DNA from: Nitrosomonas ureae
GTDB taxonomy: Bacteria > Pseudomonadota > Gammaproteobacteria > Burkholderiales > Nitrosomonadaceae
Assembly (NCBI RefSeq): GCF_900206265.1
Contig: NZ_LT907782.1
Coordinates: 1,116,001 to 1,180,000 of the forward strand
Direction: 5' to 3'
Length of the DNA stretch: 64,000 bases
The notes under the pieces were generated by a model, which was not told the DNA's origin, ran no database searches, and worked only from the letters and a program-made list of their open reading frames with translations. Shown one piece after another: positions 1 to 9,085 of this stretch (within the stretch, counting starts at the first letter, position 1; each line of letters begins with the position of its first letter). A program made the position numbers and the translations under genes.

Positions 1-89
1 GTGTCGCAGAAGAAAACTGGCCGGCGATTCGTTTTCATAAATTACGCGAACACGCCGGTTTGGTGTTTCAGGATCATATCAACGCATAA
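1..89 (+). CDS. C-terminal end of an unidentified upstream gene
   Basis: An open frame (codons counted from base 3) enters from the left edge and stops at a TAA at 87-89, leaving 28 residues that end in FQDHINA. The next gene starts 11 bases later, so the two may be co-transcribed. The fragment is too short for me to name the family. The existence of a coding end is plausible from the tight spacing but is not proven. Confidence 0.4.
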   Translation, partial: VAEENWPAIRFHKLREHAGLVFQDHINA

Positions 90-100
90 GGGCACACAGG

Positions 101-1168
101 ATGATATGGATACCGGCTATTTTATTATTCATCTTTTTTACAGTATCCACGCAGGCTAGTAATTTAATCTCCCCCTCGGCTGATCATCTTACCCGGTTTG
201 TTGTTATGGGTGACATGCCTTACACCGATACCGAATATGCCCTGCTGGAGCAGCCTGATGGCACCATCGCCAAAGCCATTCGCACACTTAACCCCCCCGT
301 ACTCATTCATCTGGGAGACTTCAAGCAGGGCCGGATAAGCTGCAGCGACGAATTGTTCCTGGATCATTACCGCCAAATTGCACAGCTCAATCCCCATAGA
401 GTTGTCTATACCCCCGGCGACAATGAATGGGTGGATTGTGATCGATTTACCTTTTCCGCGCGCTATGACGAACTGGAACGGCTCAACTTCTTGCGTCAGC
501 TCTTTTTTCACCAGGATCACCATCAATTAACTAAAGACATTCCCGGTCTTGTGCGGCAAGAAGGCTTTATCGAAAATGCACGATGGGAATCCAGTCCAGT
601 TGTTTTTGCCACACTGCATGTTCCCGGAACAAATAACGGTCGTATGGAAATTTTACGCAGCAACCTGCAGGATGCCTTGGACGAAGCCGATTATCGCGAT
701 CAAGCCAATGAACAATGGTTACGGCAATTATTCATCGCGGCAGAATCCGCGTCAGCACTTGTCATTGCATTCCACGCCGATATTTTTAATTTTGATCATA
801 AGAAGCCTGCTTGTACAATCGAGAATCGCACGAATTGCGATGGCTATCGAAAGCTGCGTGATTTGATTAAGCGCCAAGTTGCACAATTCGCCAAACCGGT
901 TTTGGTAATTCATGGCGACTCTCAGGCATATTGCCTGCACCAACCGTATACATCGATTCCTAATCTCTGGCGGCTCAATGCCCCCGGAGACTATAGACAC
1001 ATCGATGCCAGTCAGGTCGTGTTTGATCCAGAAAATAAAAATACGCCCTTCACCGCTAGCGGCGTGCTTGACCGCAAACCTGCTCCGGCAATCTGCAGCT
1101 ATAGTATTTTCGGTTCATCCCGACATTCTCCATCTTTATCTTTATTTCCAAGAAGACAGCTATCATGA
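101..1168 (+). CDS. secreted calcineurin-like metallophosphoesterase
   Basis: A 355-residue protein with an N-terminal hydrophobic signal peptide (residues 1-20, likely cleavage after TQAS). The metallophosphoesterase pattern is visible: GDMP near residue 37, LGDF at 71-74, PGDNEW at 105-110, an AFHADIF block near 225 and VIHGDS near 270. Such enzymes bind two metal ions and hydrolyse phosphoesters; the substrate is unknown. The signal peptide implies a periplasmic location. An AGG-containing ribosome site precedes the ATG. The stop overlaps the yicC start (ATGA), so the two are translationally coupled. The family call is good, the specific role is open. Confidence 0.75.
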   Translation: MIWIPAILLFIFFTVSTQASNLISPSADHLTRFVVMGDMPYTDTEYALLEQPDGTIAKAIRTLNPPVLIHLGDFKQGRISCSDELFLDHYRQIAQLNPHRVVYTPGDNEWVDCDRFTFSARYDELERLNFLRQLFFHQDHHQLTKDIPGLVRQEGFIENARWESSPVVFATLHVPGTNNGRMEILRSNLQDALDEADYRDQANEQWLRQLFIAAESASALVIAFHADIFNFDHKKPACTIENRTNCDGYRKLRDLIKRQVAQFAKPVLVIHGDSQAYCLHQPYTSIPNLWRLNAPGDYRHIDASQVVFDPENKNTPFTASGVLDRKPAPAICSYSIFGSSRHSPSLSLFPRRQLS

Positions 1169-2031
1169 TATTCAGCATGACCGGTTACGCCGCGGTTAGC
1201 CAGGAAACACCTCACGGATCTTTCAGCATTGAAATACGCTCAGTCAATAACCGCTATTTGGATATTCTATTCCGCCTGCCGGATGAGTTCCGCAAGCAAG
1301 AAGCAGTAATGCGAGAACTGCTCACTGCGCAACTCGGTCGCGGCAAAGTCGAATGCCGTCTGAATTTTTCCCCATCAGTCAGCACGGTAAATTTGCAACA
1401 ACTGGATCACACGCTATTAGAGCAATTACTGCAACTGGAACAAATGATTAAAACACGACATTCCGTAGCGGCATCGCTAACCGTCGCAGAAATTCTTAAA
1501 TGGCCTGGCATATTGGGAAGTAATCACGCAAATATCGAAGAATTCGATGAAATCACGGTAATGCTGCTGCAAACTGCACTGAACGATTTAAAAACCGCAC
1601 GGATACGGGAAGGTAATAAACTCAAATCAATTCTACTGAATCGCATCGAGCAAATGCGTCAACTTTTACAGATAGCATCACCGCGGATTCCCGCACTTAT
1701 CTCGGCTTTTGAAGAAAAGCTGCGTACTCGCCTTGAAGAAATTTTAGGTAACTATGAAAATGAACGGATTCACCAGGAAATTACATTATTTGCCGGAAAA
1801 ATCGATGTGGACGAAGAGCTCTCGCGTCTGCAAGCACATCTGAATGAAGTGGAGCACATTCTAAATAAGGGCGGCTATGTCGGGAAACGGCTCGATTTCA
1901 TGATGCAGGAACTGCATCGCGAAGCCAATACCATCGGATCAAAGTCGGTTGATTTGGAAATCACGCGAATCTCTATGGAGTTGAAGGTGATCATTGAGCA
2001 AATGCGAGAGCAAGTTCAGAATATTGAATAA
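1165..2031 (+). CDS. yicC: YicC family endoribonuclease
   Basis: A 288-residue protein of normal YicC length. The N-terminus has the hallmark SMTGYA segment followed by IEIRSVNNRYLD. The C-terminal part carries the conserved stretch with VDEELSRL and KRLDFMMQELHREANT, typical of the DUF1732 end of the family. YicC proteins are cytoplasmic endoribonucleases reported to influence small-RNA turnover. The start overlaps the stop of the phosphoesterase gene by four bases. In many proteobacteria yicC sits near gmk or rph; here its downstream neighbour is instead a 220-base non-coding gap followed by the pilS region. Confidence 0.92.
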   Translation: MIFSMTGYAAVSQETPHGSFSIEIRSVNNRYLDILFRLPDEFRKQEAVMRELLTAQLGRGKVECRLNFSPSVSTVNLQQLDHTLLEQLLQLEQMIKTRHSVAASLTVAEILKWPGILGSNHANIEEFDEITVMLLQTALNDLKTARIREGNKLKSILLNRIEQMRQLLQIASPRIPALISAFEEKLRTRLEEILGNYENERIHQEITLFAGKIDVDEELSRLQAHLNEVEHILNKGGYVGKRLDFMMQELHREANTIGSKSVDLEITRISMELKVIIEQMREQVQNIE

Positions 2032-2251
2032 TGAAATCACCCTGAGACTTCATAATCCCTATATATTTTATTGATAGGCAGTAAAACTATCATTGTTTGA
2101 TCATTTGCCTGAGGCCAAAATTGCTATGCTTAACTTATGCCGTGTTAACAGCAGCCGATTCAATACGGAAAAAATTAATTCATTCTTTGGCAATCCAAAA
2201 AAATTATTTTAATAATTAGATTGATGTCATTTCATAGAGAACTGAAGAAAA

Positions 2252-2479
2252 ATGGGAAAATTATTCTTTTATATCCTAATCGCGATATTGATCTATTGGA
2301 TAATTAAGAGCCACCATTCTAAGAAAGACTCAAATATATCGAATCAGGATTCGATCGAAGATACGGTCAATTGTGTGCATTGCGGTGTTTATTTGCCTAA
2401 AAGTGAAGCGATCAGGCAACATGATAAATATTTTTGTTGTCAGGAGCATTGTGATCGGTTTTTAGGCTCCTCGTCTTAA
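2252..2479 (+). CDS. PP0621-type small membrane-anchored zinc-ribbon-like protein
   Basis: A 75-residue protein with one N-terminal transmembrane helix (residues 4-18), then a polar linker and a small cysteine cluster: CVHC near residues 41-44 and CC..HC near 62-67. This TRASH/YHS-like arrangement could bind a metal. It starts at an ATG after GAAGAAAA and ends 10 bases before pilS. Proteins of this type (PP0621 family) commonly precede pilS/pilR in beta- and gammaproteobacteria, which supports the assignment. The molecular function is unknown to me. Confidence 0.7.
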   Translation: MGKLFFYILIAILIYWIIKSHHSKKDSNISNQDSIEDTVNCVHCGVYLPKSEAIRQHDKYFCCQEHCDRFLGSSS

Positions 2480-2489
2480 ATTAATCGTT

Positions 2490-4142
2490 GTGTCAACACC
2501 TACTTATTCATCACAAACAAAACACTCAATATTCTGGCCTTTCCATTCAAAACCAGCAAGTGCTGAGTACACCGGCCCGTATTGGTGTTCGCTTTATTAT
2601 TTCAATATTTACCGCATAATACTGGGCAGTAGCCTGCTCATTAGTGTTTGGAAATTTGAGTTCACGAACTTTGGCTCGCATCATTACACCCTATTTTTGT
2701 ACGCAGGACTTTCACATGTAGTTTGCAGCTGTATATCCCTGTTGCTGGTTAAATTAAGAACCCCCGGGTTTAATTGGCAATTAACCATACAAGTGATTGG
2801 TGATATTGTTTTTTTTACCATTATGCTCTATGCCAGCGGCGGGTTGCAGAGCGGTTTGGGTGCCATACTGCTGATATCCCTCGCAGCAGCGGGATTAATC
2901 AGCCGCGGTCGTTTAGCATTATTTCTTGCATCTATTGCGACAATCAGCTTATTGCTGCAAGAAACCTATTCCTTGCTTACGGTTAACTATTATTCGGCTC
3001 AGTACTCACAAGCGGGTTTATTGAGCATGGCGTATTTTGCTGTAGCTTGGCTGGCACATCAATTAGCCAAACATACTTTAGCCAGTGAGCAGCTAGCAAA
3101 GGAACGGGGTATTGATCTGGCAAATATGTCACAAGTCAATCAACTGGTCATTCAGGATCTGCAGGAAGGCGTACTGGTAATCGATAAACATGGCGTTATC
3201 CGACAGCATAATAGCTACGCTGATAAGCTGCTCGATTTAAGATCATCTGCAACTAACCCAAAATCGCTCAAGCTTTCCGACTATGCACCTGATATAGCTG
3301 ACCGACTTAAAAGTTGGCAAGGGGATAGCAAGATGAGTTTCGATCTATTGCGCTTAACGCATAGTCATGCATTAGTGCGCACCCGCTTTCTACCTATACA
3401 AGCTGATTTCAGCAACGGGGTTGTAGTTTTTCTTGAGGATATGGGGCGTATACAAGCGCAGTTGCAGCAACTCAAACTGGCAGCAGTGGGACGCTTGACA
3501 GCCAATATTGCACATGAAATTCGTAACCCGCTGTCCGCTATCAATCACGCAGCGGAACTTCTGGAGGAAGAACAACAAGAAAATCATACCGATCCCCGCC
3601 TGGTGCGTATCATCTGTGATAATACCCGGCGATTAAACAAAATCGTACAGGATGTATTGCAACTAAACCGACGTAACATTCCAAAACCGGATATCTTAGA
3701 AGCTCACGATTTTATCAAGAAATTTCTTGAAGAGTTTTGCGATGTGGAAAAAATTGATAGCGATGTATTCATATTTCAAAACGCCAATAACGATTTAGTC
3801 AGTTTTGATCGCGATCACTTGACCCAAATACTCTGGAATTTGTGCCGGAATGCATGGCGACATTGTCGCAAGCAAGCGGGCAGTGTTCTTGTTGAATTAT
3901 CTACGACAACCAACGGGCATAATGTTTGTCTGAATATTATTGACGATGGTCCGGGTGTGAATCCGCAGCAGGTCAAAGAAATCTTTGAGCCTTTCTTTAC
4001 AACTGCCGATGGTGGCACAGGATTGGGTTTATATGTGGCGCGTGAACTGTGTGAAACTAATCAGTCATCGCTTGATTATATTGAAGATTCTTCAAGTGGG
4101 CATTTTAGAATAATATTTAGTTGCAGTGAACCATGTCGATAG
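2490..4142 (+). CDS. pilS: PilS-type sensor histidine kinase
   Basis: A 550-residue membrane sensor kinase starting at a GTG. Residues 30-195 contain about six hydrophobic helices, followed by a PAS-like segment (QDLQEGVLVIDKHG near 220-235). The HisKA box IAHEIRNPLSAINHA has its phosphoacceptor His near residue 341. The ATPase domain shows an N box (LWNLCRNAWRH), DDGPGVN and GGTGLGLY. It is expected to autophosphorylate and pass phosphate to the response regulator encoded next, whose start overlaps this stop by 10 bases. PilS/PilR classically controls type IV pilin transcription; no pilin genes lie in this window, so that target is inferred. Confidence 0.88.
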   Translation: MSTPTYSSQTKHSIFWPFHSKPASAEYTGPYWCSLYYFNIYRIILGSSLLISVWKFEFTNFGSHHYTLFLYAGLSHVVCSCISLLLVKLRTPGFNWQLTIQVIGDIVFFTIMLYASGGLQSGLGAILLISLAAAGLISRGRLALFLASIATISLLLQETYSLLTVNYYSAQYSQAGLLSMAYFAVAWLAHQLAKHTLASEQLAKERGIDLANMSQVNQLVIQDLQEGVLVIDKHGVIRQHNSYADKLLDLRSSATNPKSLKLSDYAPDIADRLKSWQGDSKMSFDLLRLTHSHALVRTRFLPIQADFSNGVVVFLEDMGRIQAQLQQLKLAAVGRLTANIAHEIRNPLSAINHAAELLEEEQQENHTDPRLVRIICDNTRRLNKIVQDVLQLNRRNIPKPDILEAHDFIKKFLEEFCDVEKIDSDVFIFQNANNDLVSFDRDHLTQILWNLCRNAWRHCRKQAGSVLVELSTTTNGHNVCLNIIDDGPGVNPQQVKEIFEPFFTTADGGTGLGLYVARELCETNQSSLDYIEDSSSGHFRIIFSCSEPCR

Positions 4143-5569
4143 ATAATGAACGGATTAATCTGCAAAAGAAGACTTTATCTCCCAGAATACTAGTTGTGGA
4201 TGATGAGCCGGATATTATTGAATTGTTAGAGCTCACACTTGCCCGAATGGGAATGGAAGTTTCTAGCGCAACTTGTATTCATGATGCTAAAGCGCTACTG
4301 CGATCACACTCTTTTCAATTATGCCTCACCGACATGCGATTGCCTGATGGCAATGGATTGGAGCTGGTTAAATATATTTCGCAGCACTTTGTTGATGTTC
4401 CTACTGCTGTTATTACTGCGTATGGCACCACAGAAAATGCAGTAGCTGCGCTGAAAGCAGGCGCTTTTGATTATTTACCAAAACCTGTTTCCTTGAAGCA
4501 GTTACGTGATCTTGTTAAATCGGCTTTGAGCCTTCCACCGGTAAAGATCGAATCAGCAGGACAAGGTGAAATAAGTCAACAACGCACGCTACTTGGTGAA
4601 TCCGAATCCATGCGCCAGTTACGCGTAACTATCGACAAACTCTCGCGTAGTCAAGCGGCAGTATATATCAGTGGTGAATCCGGTAGTGGTAAGGAATTAG
4701 CCGCAAAAATGATTCATGAAAGAAGTGCCCGTCACAAGCAACCATTTGTTGCAGTCAACTGTGGCGCAATTCCAGAAAATTTGATGGAAAGTGAATTTTT
4801 TGGCTATAAGAAAGGTGCCTTTACTGGCGCGGAAAAAGATCATGATGGATTTTTTCTGACCGCCAACGCCGGTACCTTGTTTCTTGATGAAGTCGCCGAT
4901 TTGCCATTAACGATGCAAGTTAAGCTGCTTCGGGTCATTCAGGAAAAACAAGTAAGAAGGATTGGGGATACACAAGAAAAAAATATTGATGTGCGAATTA
5001 TCAGTGCCACTCACAAAAAGCTAAATCACTGCGTCACAATAGGTCAGTTTCGACAGGATTTGTATTACCGTTTGAATGTCATTGAATTGAATATGCCTGC
5101 ATTGCGTGAAATGCGCGAAGATATTCCGCTCATTGCAGAAGCTATTCTGGAAAAGCATTGCCAGGAAACCAATCGACCTATCTGTCACATCAAAAAAGAT
5201 GCCATGATCATGCTCAAGAACTATGATTTTCCAGGGAATGTTCGTGAACTTGAAAATATTTTGGAACGCACGTTAGCGCTTTGTCCGGATGTGGACATTG
5301 GAATAGAAGAATTGCAATTGCCGAATCAGAAAGTTGAAGCAATACCAAACAACGATGCGGCAGAAGTCACTCAAATCTCCGCCATAGCCACTCAAGTGAG
5401 GACAGATCATAATCTACCGCTACAGGATTATCTCGATAAACTGGAGAAAGATTCCATTGTCAAGGCGTTGAATGAGAGCCGATACAATCGTACTAAAGCA
5501 GCTAAAACATTAGGCATCACAGTTCGTTCATTGCGTTACCGGATGGAAAGATTGGGGTTAAACGACTAA
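4133..5569 (+). CDS. pilR: PilR-type sigma-54-dependent response regulator
   Basis: A 478-residue NtrC-family activator. The receiver domain (residues 17-130) has the acidic pair in VVDDEPD and the phosphoacceptor Asp in LTDMRLPDG. The central AAA+ domain shows Walker A GESGSGKE near 180, the sigma-54 contact loop GAFTGA near 228 and Walker B LFLDEVADL. The C-terminal Fis-type helix-turn-helix includes NRTKAAKTLGITVRSLRYRM. It is predicted to activate sigma-54 promoters when phosphorylated by the kinase encoded immediately upstream, with a 10-base gene overlap. Domain assignment is secure; the PilR identity rests on pairing and gene context. Confidence 0.9.
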   Translation: MSIDNERINLQKKTLSPRILVVDDEPDIIELLELTLARMGMEVSSATCIHDAKALLRSHSFQLCLTDMRLPDGNGLELVKYISQHFVDVPTAVITAYGTTENAVAALKAGAFDYLPKPVSLKQLRDLVKSALSLPPVKIESAGQGEISQQRTLLGESESMRQLRVTIDKLSRSQAAVYISGESGSGKELAAKMIHERSARHKQPFVAVNCGAIPENLMESEFFGYKKGAFTGAEKDHDGFFLTANAGTLFLDEVADLPLTMQVKLLRVIQEKQVRRIGDTQEKNIDVRIISATHKKLNHCVTIGQFRQDLYYRLNVIELNMPALREMREDIPLIAEAILEKHCQETNRPICHIKKDAMIMLKNYDFPGNVRELENILERTLALCPDVDIGIEELQLPNQKVEAIPNNDAAEVTQISAIATQVRTDHNLPLQDYLDKLEKDSIVKALNESRYNRTKAAKTLGITVRSLRYRMERLGLND

Positions 5570-5598
5570 TCAATTTCCAATCAAGTGATATTCCACAC

Positions 5599-5636
5599 CT
5601 TGTACATCAATGAATGCAAAAAGCTTGATGTACAAG
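5599..5636 (+). terminator. perfect 12-bp inverted repeat after pilR
   Basis: Bases 5599-5610 are exactly complementary to 5625-5636, giving a 12-bp stem with a 14-base loop 30 bases after the pilR stop. No clear T run follows, so it may be a weak or Rho-assisted terminator or an mRNA-stabilising stem. It lies between pilR and the convergent lipoprotein gene. Confidence 0.4.
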
Positions 5637-5698
5637 ATGCCGTACGTTATTTCGATAAATCTGATTCTTTTCCGCCTTAGTTACTCGTAAATTCTGCC

Positions 5699-6277
5699 TC
5701 AACGTCCGGTCAGTGCGGATTGCAACAAACTAGCACTGGCTTGCCCACTTGCCTTACTTACATAACTGGTAATAACAGGAATAAATTGACCAATCATATC
5801 GGGAGAAAGATCCAATTGCTGAAAGGATGCCGCCAATGCAGCAGCATTCCCCAACGAATTATTTTTATCTCCCATCAATGAAGATAAATTGCCAGACAAA
5901 TTTGACATCGCAGGTGCAGCGCTCAACATGTTATCCATTCCTGGAATAGATCGGGATATTGTTGCAAATGCTTGCGGATCCATATTAGTTTGAGCCATCT
6001 GGAATATGGCTCCGGCCCCACCTAATGCTTGTTGCGGCGATACACCCAAGCGATGAGATAAAATATCAACCAAGCCAATTTGCGCCATTCCAGCCGGATC
6101 ATTTGCAGCCGTCGCTCCGGTATTCAGGATTTGCCGGCTGCTTTGCGCCGCACTTTCCACAGTAGACAGGCCCTGATCGATCGCCCCCAGCGAACCAGTA
6201 CCGCCTGTATTAGTTGCGCATCCGCTTATGAAAAAGGATACCGCGATAGCAATTAAATAATAATTCATCTTTCTCAT
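5699..6277 (-). CDS. DUF2780-type (VcgC/VcgE-like) lipoprotein
   Basis: About 192 residues from the chosen start. I chose the ATG at 6277 (MRKMNYYLIA) because a strong GGAAGGAG ribosome site precedes it; an 11-residue longer frame exists but lacks one. A lipoprotein signal ends in the lipobox FISGC, so the mature protein should be a periplasm-facing lipoprotein. The body, with SHRLGVSPQQALGGAGAIFQ and repeated SIPGMDNML-like segments, resembles the DUF2780 family, whose function is not known. It is monocistronic and convergent with pilR. Confidence 0.7.
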   Translation of the reverse strand: MRKMNYYLIAIAVSFFISGCATNTGGTGSLGAIDQGLSTVESAAQSSRQILNTGATAANDPAGMAQIGLVDILSHRLGVSPQQALGGAGAIFQMAQTNMDPQAFATISRSIPGMDNMLSAAPAMSNLSGNLSSLMGDKNNSLGNAAALAASFQQLDLSPDMIGQFIPVITSYVSKASGQASASLLQSALTGR

Positions 6278-6460
6278 GACAACTCCTTCCAAAATAAAAA
6301 ATTTAAGCATTCACCAAATATCTTAAAGACAGCATGCCATCAATAGACGTTCAATGCTACATAATACATGCATTGTCATAAATTCTTCATAATACAGTCA
6401 TCAAATTTTCATACTTTTTGGTTATGCTCCTCGGTATCATAAAATAACAAGGAGAAAATA

Positions 6461-6655
6461 ATGTACTGCTTAATCAAAGAGTGGCCCAATAAAATGGCAA
6501 CACTAATGACTGAAGATGGCGTTGTACTCTGGACATTCAGCGATGTGGAAGAAGCACGCAAAGTATGGCAAGACTGGTGTTCTCTTCAAAATGACAAAAA
6601 ACCAAGTCAATCCAGTCAAATTGGCTCTTCAGATCTATCCGAGCAAATTTTTTAA
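6461..6655 (+). CDS. small conserved-looking hypothetical protein, 64 aa
   Basis: A short gene with a very good ribosome site (AAGGAGAA, seven bases before ATG). The product begins MYCLIKEWPNKMATLMTEDG, has an aromatic-rich middle (VLWTFSDVEEARKVWQDWC) and a polar Ser/Gln-rich tail. There is no signal peptide or membrane segment. I do not recognise the family. The strong ribosome site, its isolated position and balanced composition argue that it is real. Confidence 0.6.
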   Translation: MYCLIKEWPNKMATLMTEDGVVLWTFSDVEEARKVWQDWCSLQNDKKPSQSSQIGSSDLSEQIF

Positions 6656-6824
6656 ACACTCAGTCACAATTTAACGAGCAATTCCCCTCATTTGGGGAGT
6701 ATTCTTAGCGAATCAGATTTATCTTATACTTTTCTGTTCAATCAAATCCTTACCAATCATCTCTCCACACCATAATCAGAATGCTTAAAATAAACGCCTA
6801 ACTCCTTTATCTTAGGCAAGCTTA
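6656..6824. other. intergenic region between the 64-aa gene and corA
   Basis: A short hairpin TCCCC-TCATTT-GGGGA lies around 6685-6702, without a T run. The remainder should hold the corA promoter, which I could not place with confidence. Confidence 0.3.
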
Positions 6825-7934
6825 ATGCATATAAAATTTTATTCAGACTCTCAGCATCGACAAACTGATCATGCCCCACAAAGCAGCGCGGCCGACAAAG
6901 CCGGCCTTCCCGCGGGAACATTGATACACATCGGAGCAAAGCATCAATCAGAATGTAAAATCTCAGCAATTCAATACAGTGCCGAGACACTTATCTATCA
7001 TGAAATTTCATCAGTCTCAGATCTGCAACCGTTGCAAAATAACGAATTGATCACTTGGGTAAATATAGACGGACTAAGCAATATTGATATTGTCGAAAGG
7101 ATCGGTCATGAATTGAACATTCATCCTTTAGTGTTAGAGGATATTTTAAGTACGCACCAACGCCCCAAGCTAGAGGAATATGAAAATTTTCTGTATCTGG
7201 TCATCAAAGGCATCAGTCTTGATCAGAACAAAATTTTCAACCTACAGTACGAGCAAATCAGTATTTTGTTATTAGCCAATTATGTTATTACTTTCAAAGA
7301 AAAATCTGATACTACATTTGATCCCGTCTATCATTACCTGAAAAATCGCAGTGGTCGATTGCGGCTAAAAGGCAGTGATTATCTGGCATACGTTATTCTT
7401 GACACCATCGTTGATGAGTATTTTGTAGTAGAAGATAGCTTGGATGATGTCATCGATTCATTGGAAGACAATATTTTGCTCAATTCCAATAAAGAAATAC
7501 TACAAACTATCCAACAAATACGCCGCAGCCTGATCTCAATGAAACGTAATATCTCTCCATTACGTGAATTATTGGCAGCAATCCAACATATTGATACCCC
7601 GTTATTGCAGGAAAAAACATTGCGTTATTTTGGTGATGTCTATGACCATGTGCTACGTGTTAATGATTCACTTGAATCCTTTCGCGAAAGAATCTCAGCA
7701 ATGCATGATATTTATCTTTCCAATATTAGTAACAAAATGAATGAAACAATGAAAATCCTGACTATTTTCGCGACTATTTTCATACCATTGACTTTTATTG
7801 CAGGTATTTATGGCATGAATTTTGAATATATGCCTGAACTGAAATGGCGCTGGGCCTATCCTGCAGTATGGGTAATCTTTATTTTAGTTAGCCTTGGCTT
7901 ACTTATTTATTTCAAAAAAAAGAAATGGCTATAG
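6825..7934 (+). CDS. corA: CorA family magnesium/cobalt transporter
   Basis: A 369-residue protein of CorA length. The long N-terminal cytoplasmic domain is acidic and helical. The C-terminus carries two transmembrane helices separated by the signature YGMNFEYMPE (GMN motif near residue 330), and ends in a lysine-rich KKKKWL tail, as usual in CorA. The family forms homopentameric inner-membrane Mg2+/Co2+ channels. It stands alone between non-coding regions. Start ATG at 6825; a weak AGGC lies upstream and no better start is available. Confidence 0.93.
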   Translation: MHIKFYSDSQHRQTDHAPQSSAADKAGLPAGTLIHIGAKHQSECKISAIQYSAETLIYHEISSVSDLQPLQNNELITWVNIDGLSNIDIVERIGHELNIHPLVLEDILSTHQRPKLEEYENFLYLVIKGISLDQNKIFNLQYEQISILLLANYVITFKEKSDTTFDPVYHYLKNRSGRLRLKGSDYLAYVILDTIVDEYFVVEDSLDDVIDSLEDNILLNSNKEILQTIQQIRRSLISMKRNISPLRELLAAIQHIDTPLLQEKTLRYFGDVYDHVLRVNDSLESFRERISAMHDIYLSNISNKMNETMKILTIFATIFIPLTFIAGIYGMNFEYMPELKWRWAYPAVWVIFILVSLGLLIYFKKKKWL

Positions 7935-8013
7935 CTGTATACAGATGCAGTTCATCGGCTCTGTACTCCATCCAAACGCAAACCAATTGCCTAATCGTCG
8001 ATATAAAACAAAA

Positions 8014-8046
8014 AGAGATTCAATTCCAAAGTTGAATTGAATCTCT
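8014..8046 (+). terminator. stem-loop after corA
   Basis: Bases 8014-8025 (AGAGATTCAATT) pair perfectly with 8035-8046 around a nine-base loop, with an additional C-G pair closing it. An A-rich stretch precedes it and a T-rich stretch follows about 15 bases later. It is a plausible terminator for corA about 80 bases after its stop. Confidence 0.45.
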
Positions 8047-8110
8047 ATCAAACGCTTCTTCTTTTTAATAGGTTTCTAAAAAAGAAACTTATTTATTATA
8101 TTTTTATTAA

Positions 8111-8632
8111 TGAACAACCCCGCCGCAAGCAGCGGAGTATCAGAAGAGAGCGAGTTGTCTGTCTTCGTATAACTGCTGATAGACATCTCCGTGCTTTTTA
8201 ACGTAATCTCTTATTGTGTCCTCATCGCCATGACGGCCAACTGTACTGACGAAATAACCATCAGTCCAGAATTCCCCGCCCCACAGCTGTTTCTTCACAT
8301 GAGGACATAAGCGAAATACCTCCCGCGCCGTGATACTCTTGATCAGTGTCACCAGTTTTGTCCCACTGTATGCGGGAACCGACTGCACCAGAAAATGCAC
8401 ATGATCCTTATCTGTACCAATCTCCATGAATTTCAACTGGTAACGCCGTTCGAGATCTAAACAGACATCCCGCAACACCCCGTCCACAGCTTCATCAAAT
8501 ACGGCGCGGCGATATTTCGCCGGAAACACCACATGATAAAGCAGCACTGTTTCATTATGGCTCTTATGTATATATTCGCTCACGCAAATATATTACGCCC
8601 CAAGGGGCGGGGAATATATCCCGGAGAGATTC
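8111..8632 (-). mobile_element. IS200-like insertion sequence, about 520 bp
   Basis: A single-gene element with subterminal palindromes in place of terminal inverted repeats. One end (8119-8140) carries a CCGC...GCGG stem; the other (8597-8608) carries GCCCC-AAGG-GGC followed by GGGGAATATATCCC. It encodes only a Y1 transposase and no TnpB, which fits the IS200 group. The boundaries are estimated from the position of the palindromes and of the adjacent IS3-type relic, which begins at about 8640. It appears intact. Confidence 0.75.
8140..8583 (-). CDS. tnpA: IS200/IS605-type Y1 HUH transposase
   Basis: A 147-residue transposase. The HUH metal-binding motif is visible as DKDHVHFLVQ near residues 58-67, and the catalytic tyrosine lies in IRDYVKKHG near residue 127. 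Other family marks are YHVVFPAKYR near the N-terminus and WGGEFWTDGYFVSTVG. Such enzymes move single-stranded DNA by recognising subterminal hairpins. Both motifs are intact, so it may be active. The stop lies inside the right-end palindrome region, as is normal for such compact elements. Confidence 0.92.
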   Translation of the reverse strand: MSEYIHKSHNETVLLYHVVFPAKYRRAVFDEAVDGVLRDVCLDLERRYQLKFMEIGTDKDHVHFLVQSVPAYSGTKLVTLIKSITAREVFRLCPHVKKQLWGGEFWTDGYFVSTVGRHGDEDTIRDYVKKHGDVYQQLYEDRQLALF

Positions 8633-8642
8633 AAAATCTCAG

Positions 8643-8979
8643 TTGTCCGCGATACTCAATACCAATCAGAATGCTCAGTTTACCAGCAAAGCATGGATTA
8701 TTGTTTTGAAGAATCACGATATACAGATCAGTATGAATGGAACAGGTTGTTATCATGATAATATTTTGTTGAACGATTATGGCCCAAAGTCTAAGTATGA
8801 GTATGAGTATGAGTTCTTATACATTGGCGCACTCAGTAATTTAAAGGATATAAGGAAAAGTTTGACTCAGTGGTTTGATTGGTACAATCAGGAACGTTTT
8901 CATCAAGGTCCTTGATACCCGAACTCCCAACGAGGTTTATTATCAATATCAAGCAATTCATCAGGCTGATCGGGCCTGA
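8643..8979 (+). pseudogene. degenerate C-terminal fragment of an IS3-family transposase
   Basis: The frame reads SAILNTNQNAQFTSKAW, DIQISMNGTGCYHDNIL and FDWYNQERFHQG. These match the integrase core of IS3-type OrfB proteins (compare DQGxQFTS, ISMDGxGxxxDN, YNxxRxHQ). After RFHQG the frame breaks; the next frame continues VLDTRTPNEVYYQYQ to a TGA at 8977-8979, completing the usual HQ...TPxEVYY ending. The catalytic Asp of DQG has become Asn, and the N-terminal half is missing. The homology begins almost exactly at the IS200 edge, so that element was probably inserted into this gene. Confidence 0.8.
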
Positions 8980-9085
8980 TTAACTAACGATAGCAGAGCT
9001 TAATTTTACACTCAGGTTGTACAGTTGTTGCAGGTGACCACTTCACTTTTCAAAAATGCCCAACTATTTCGATGCACTTCTGTTT

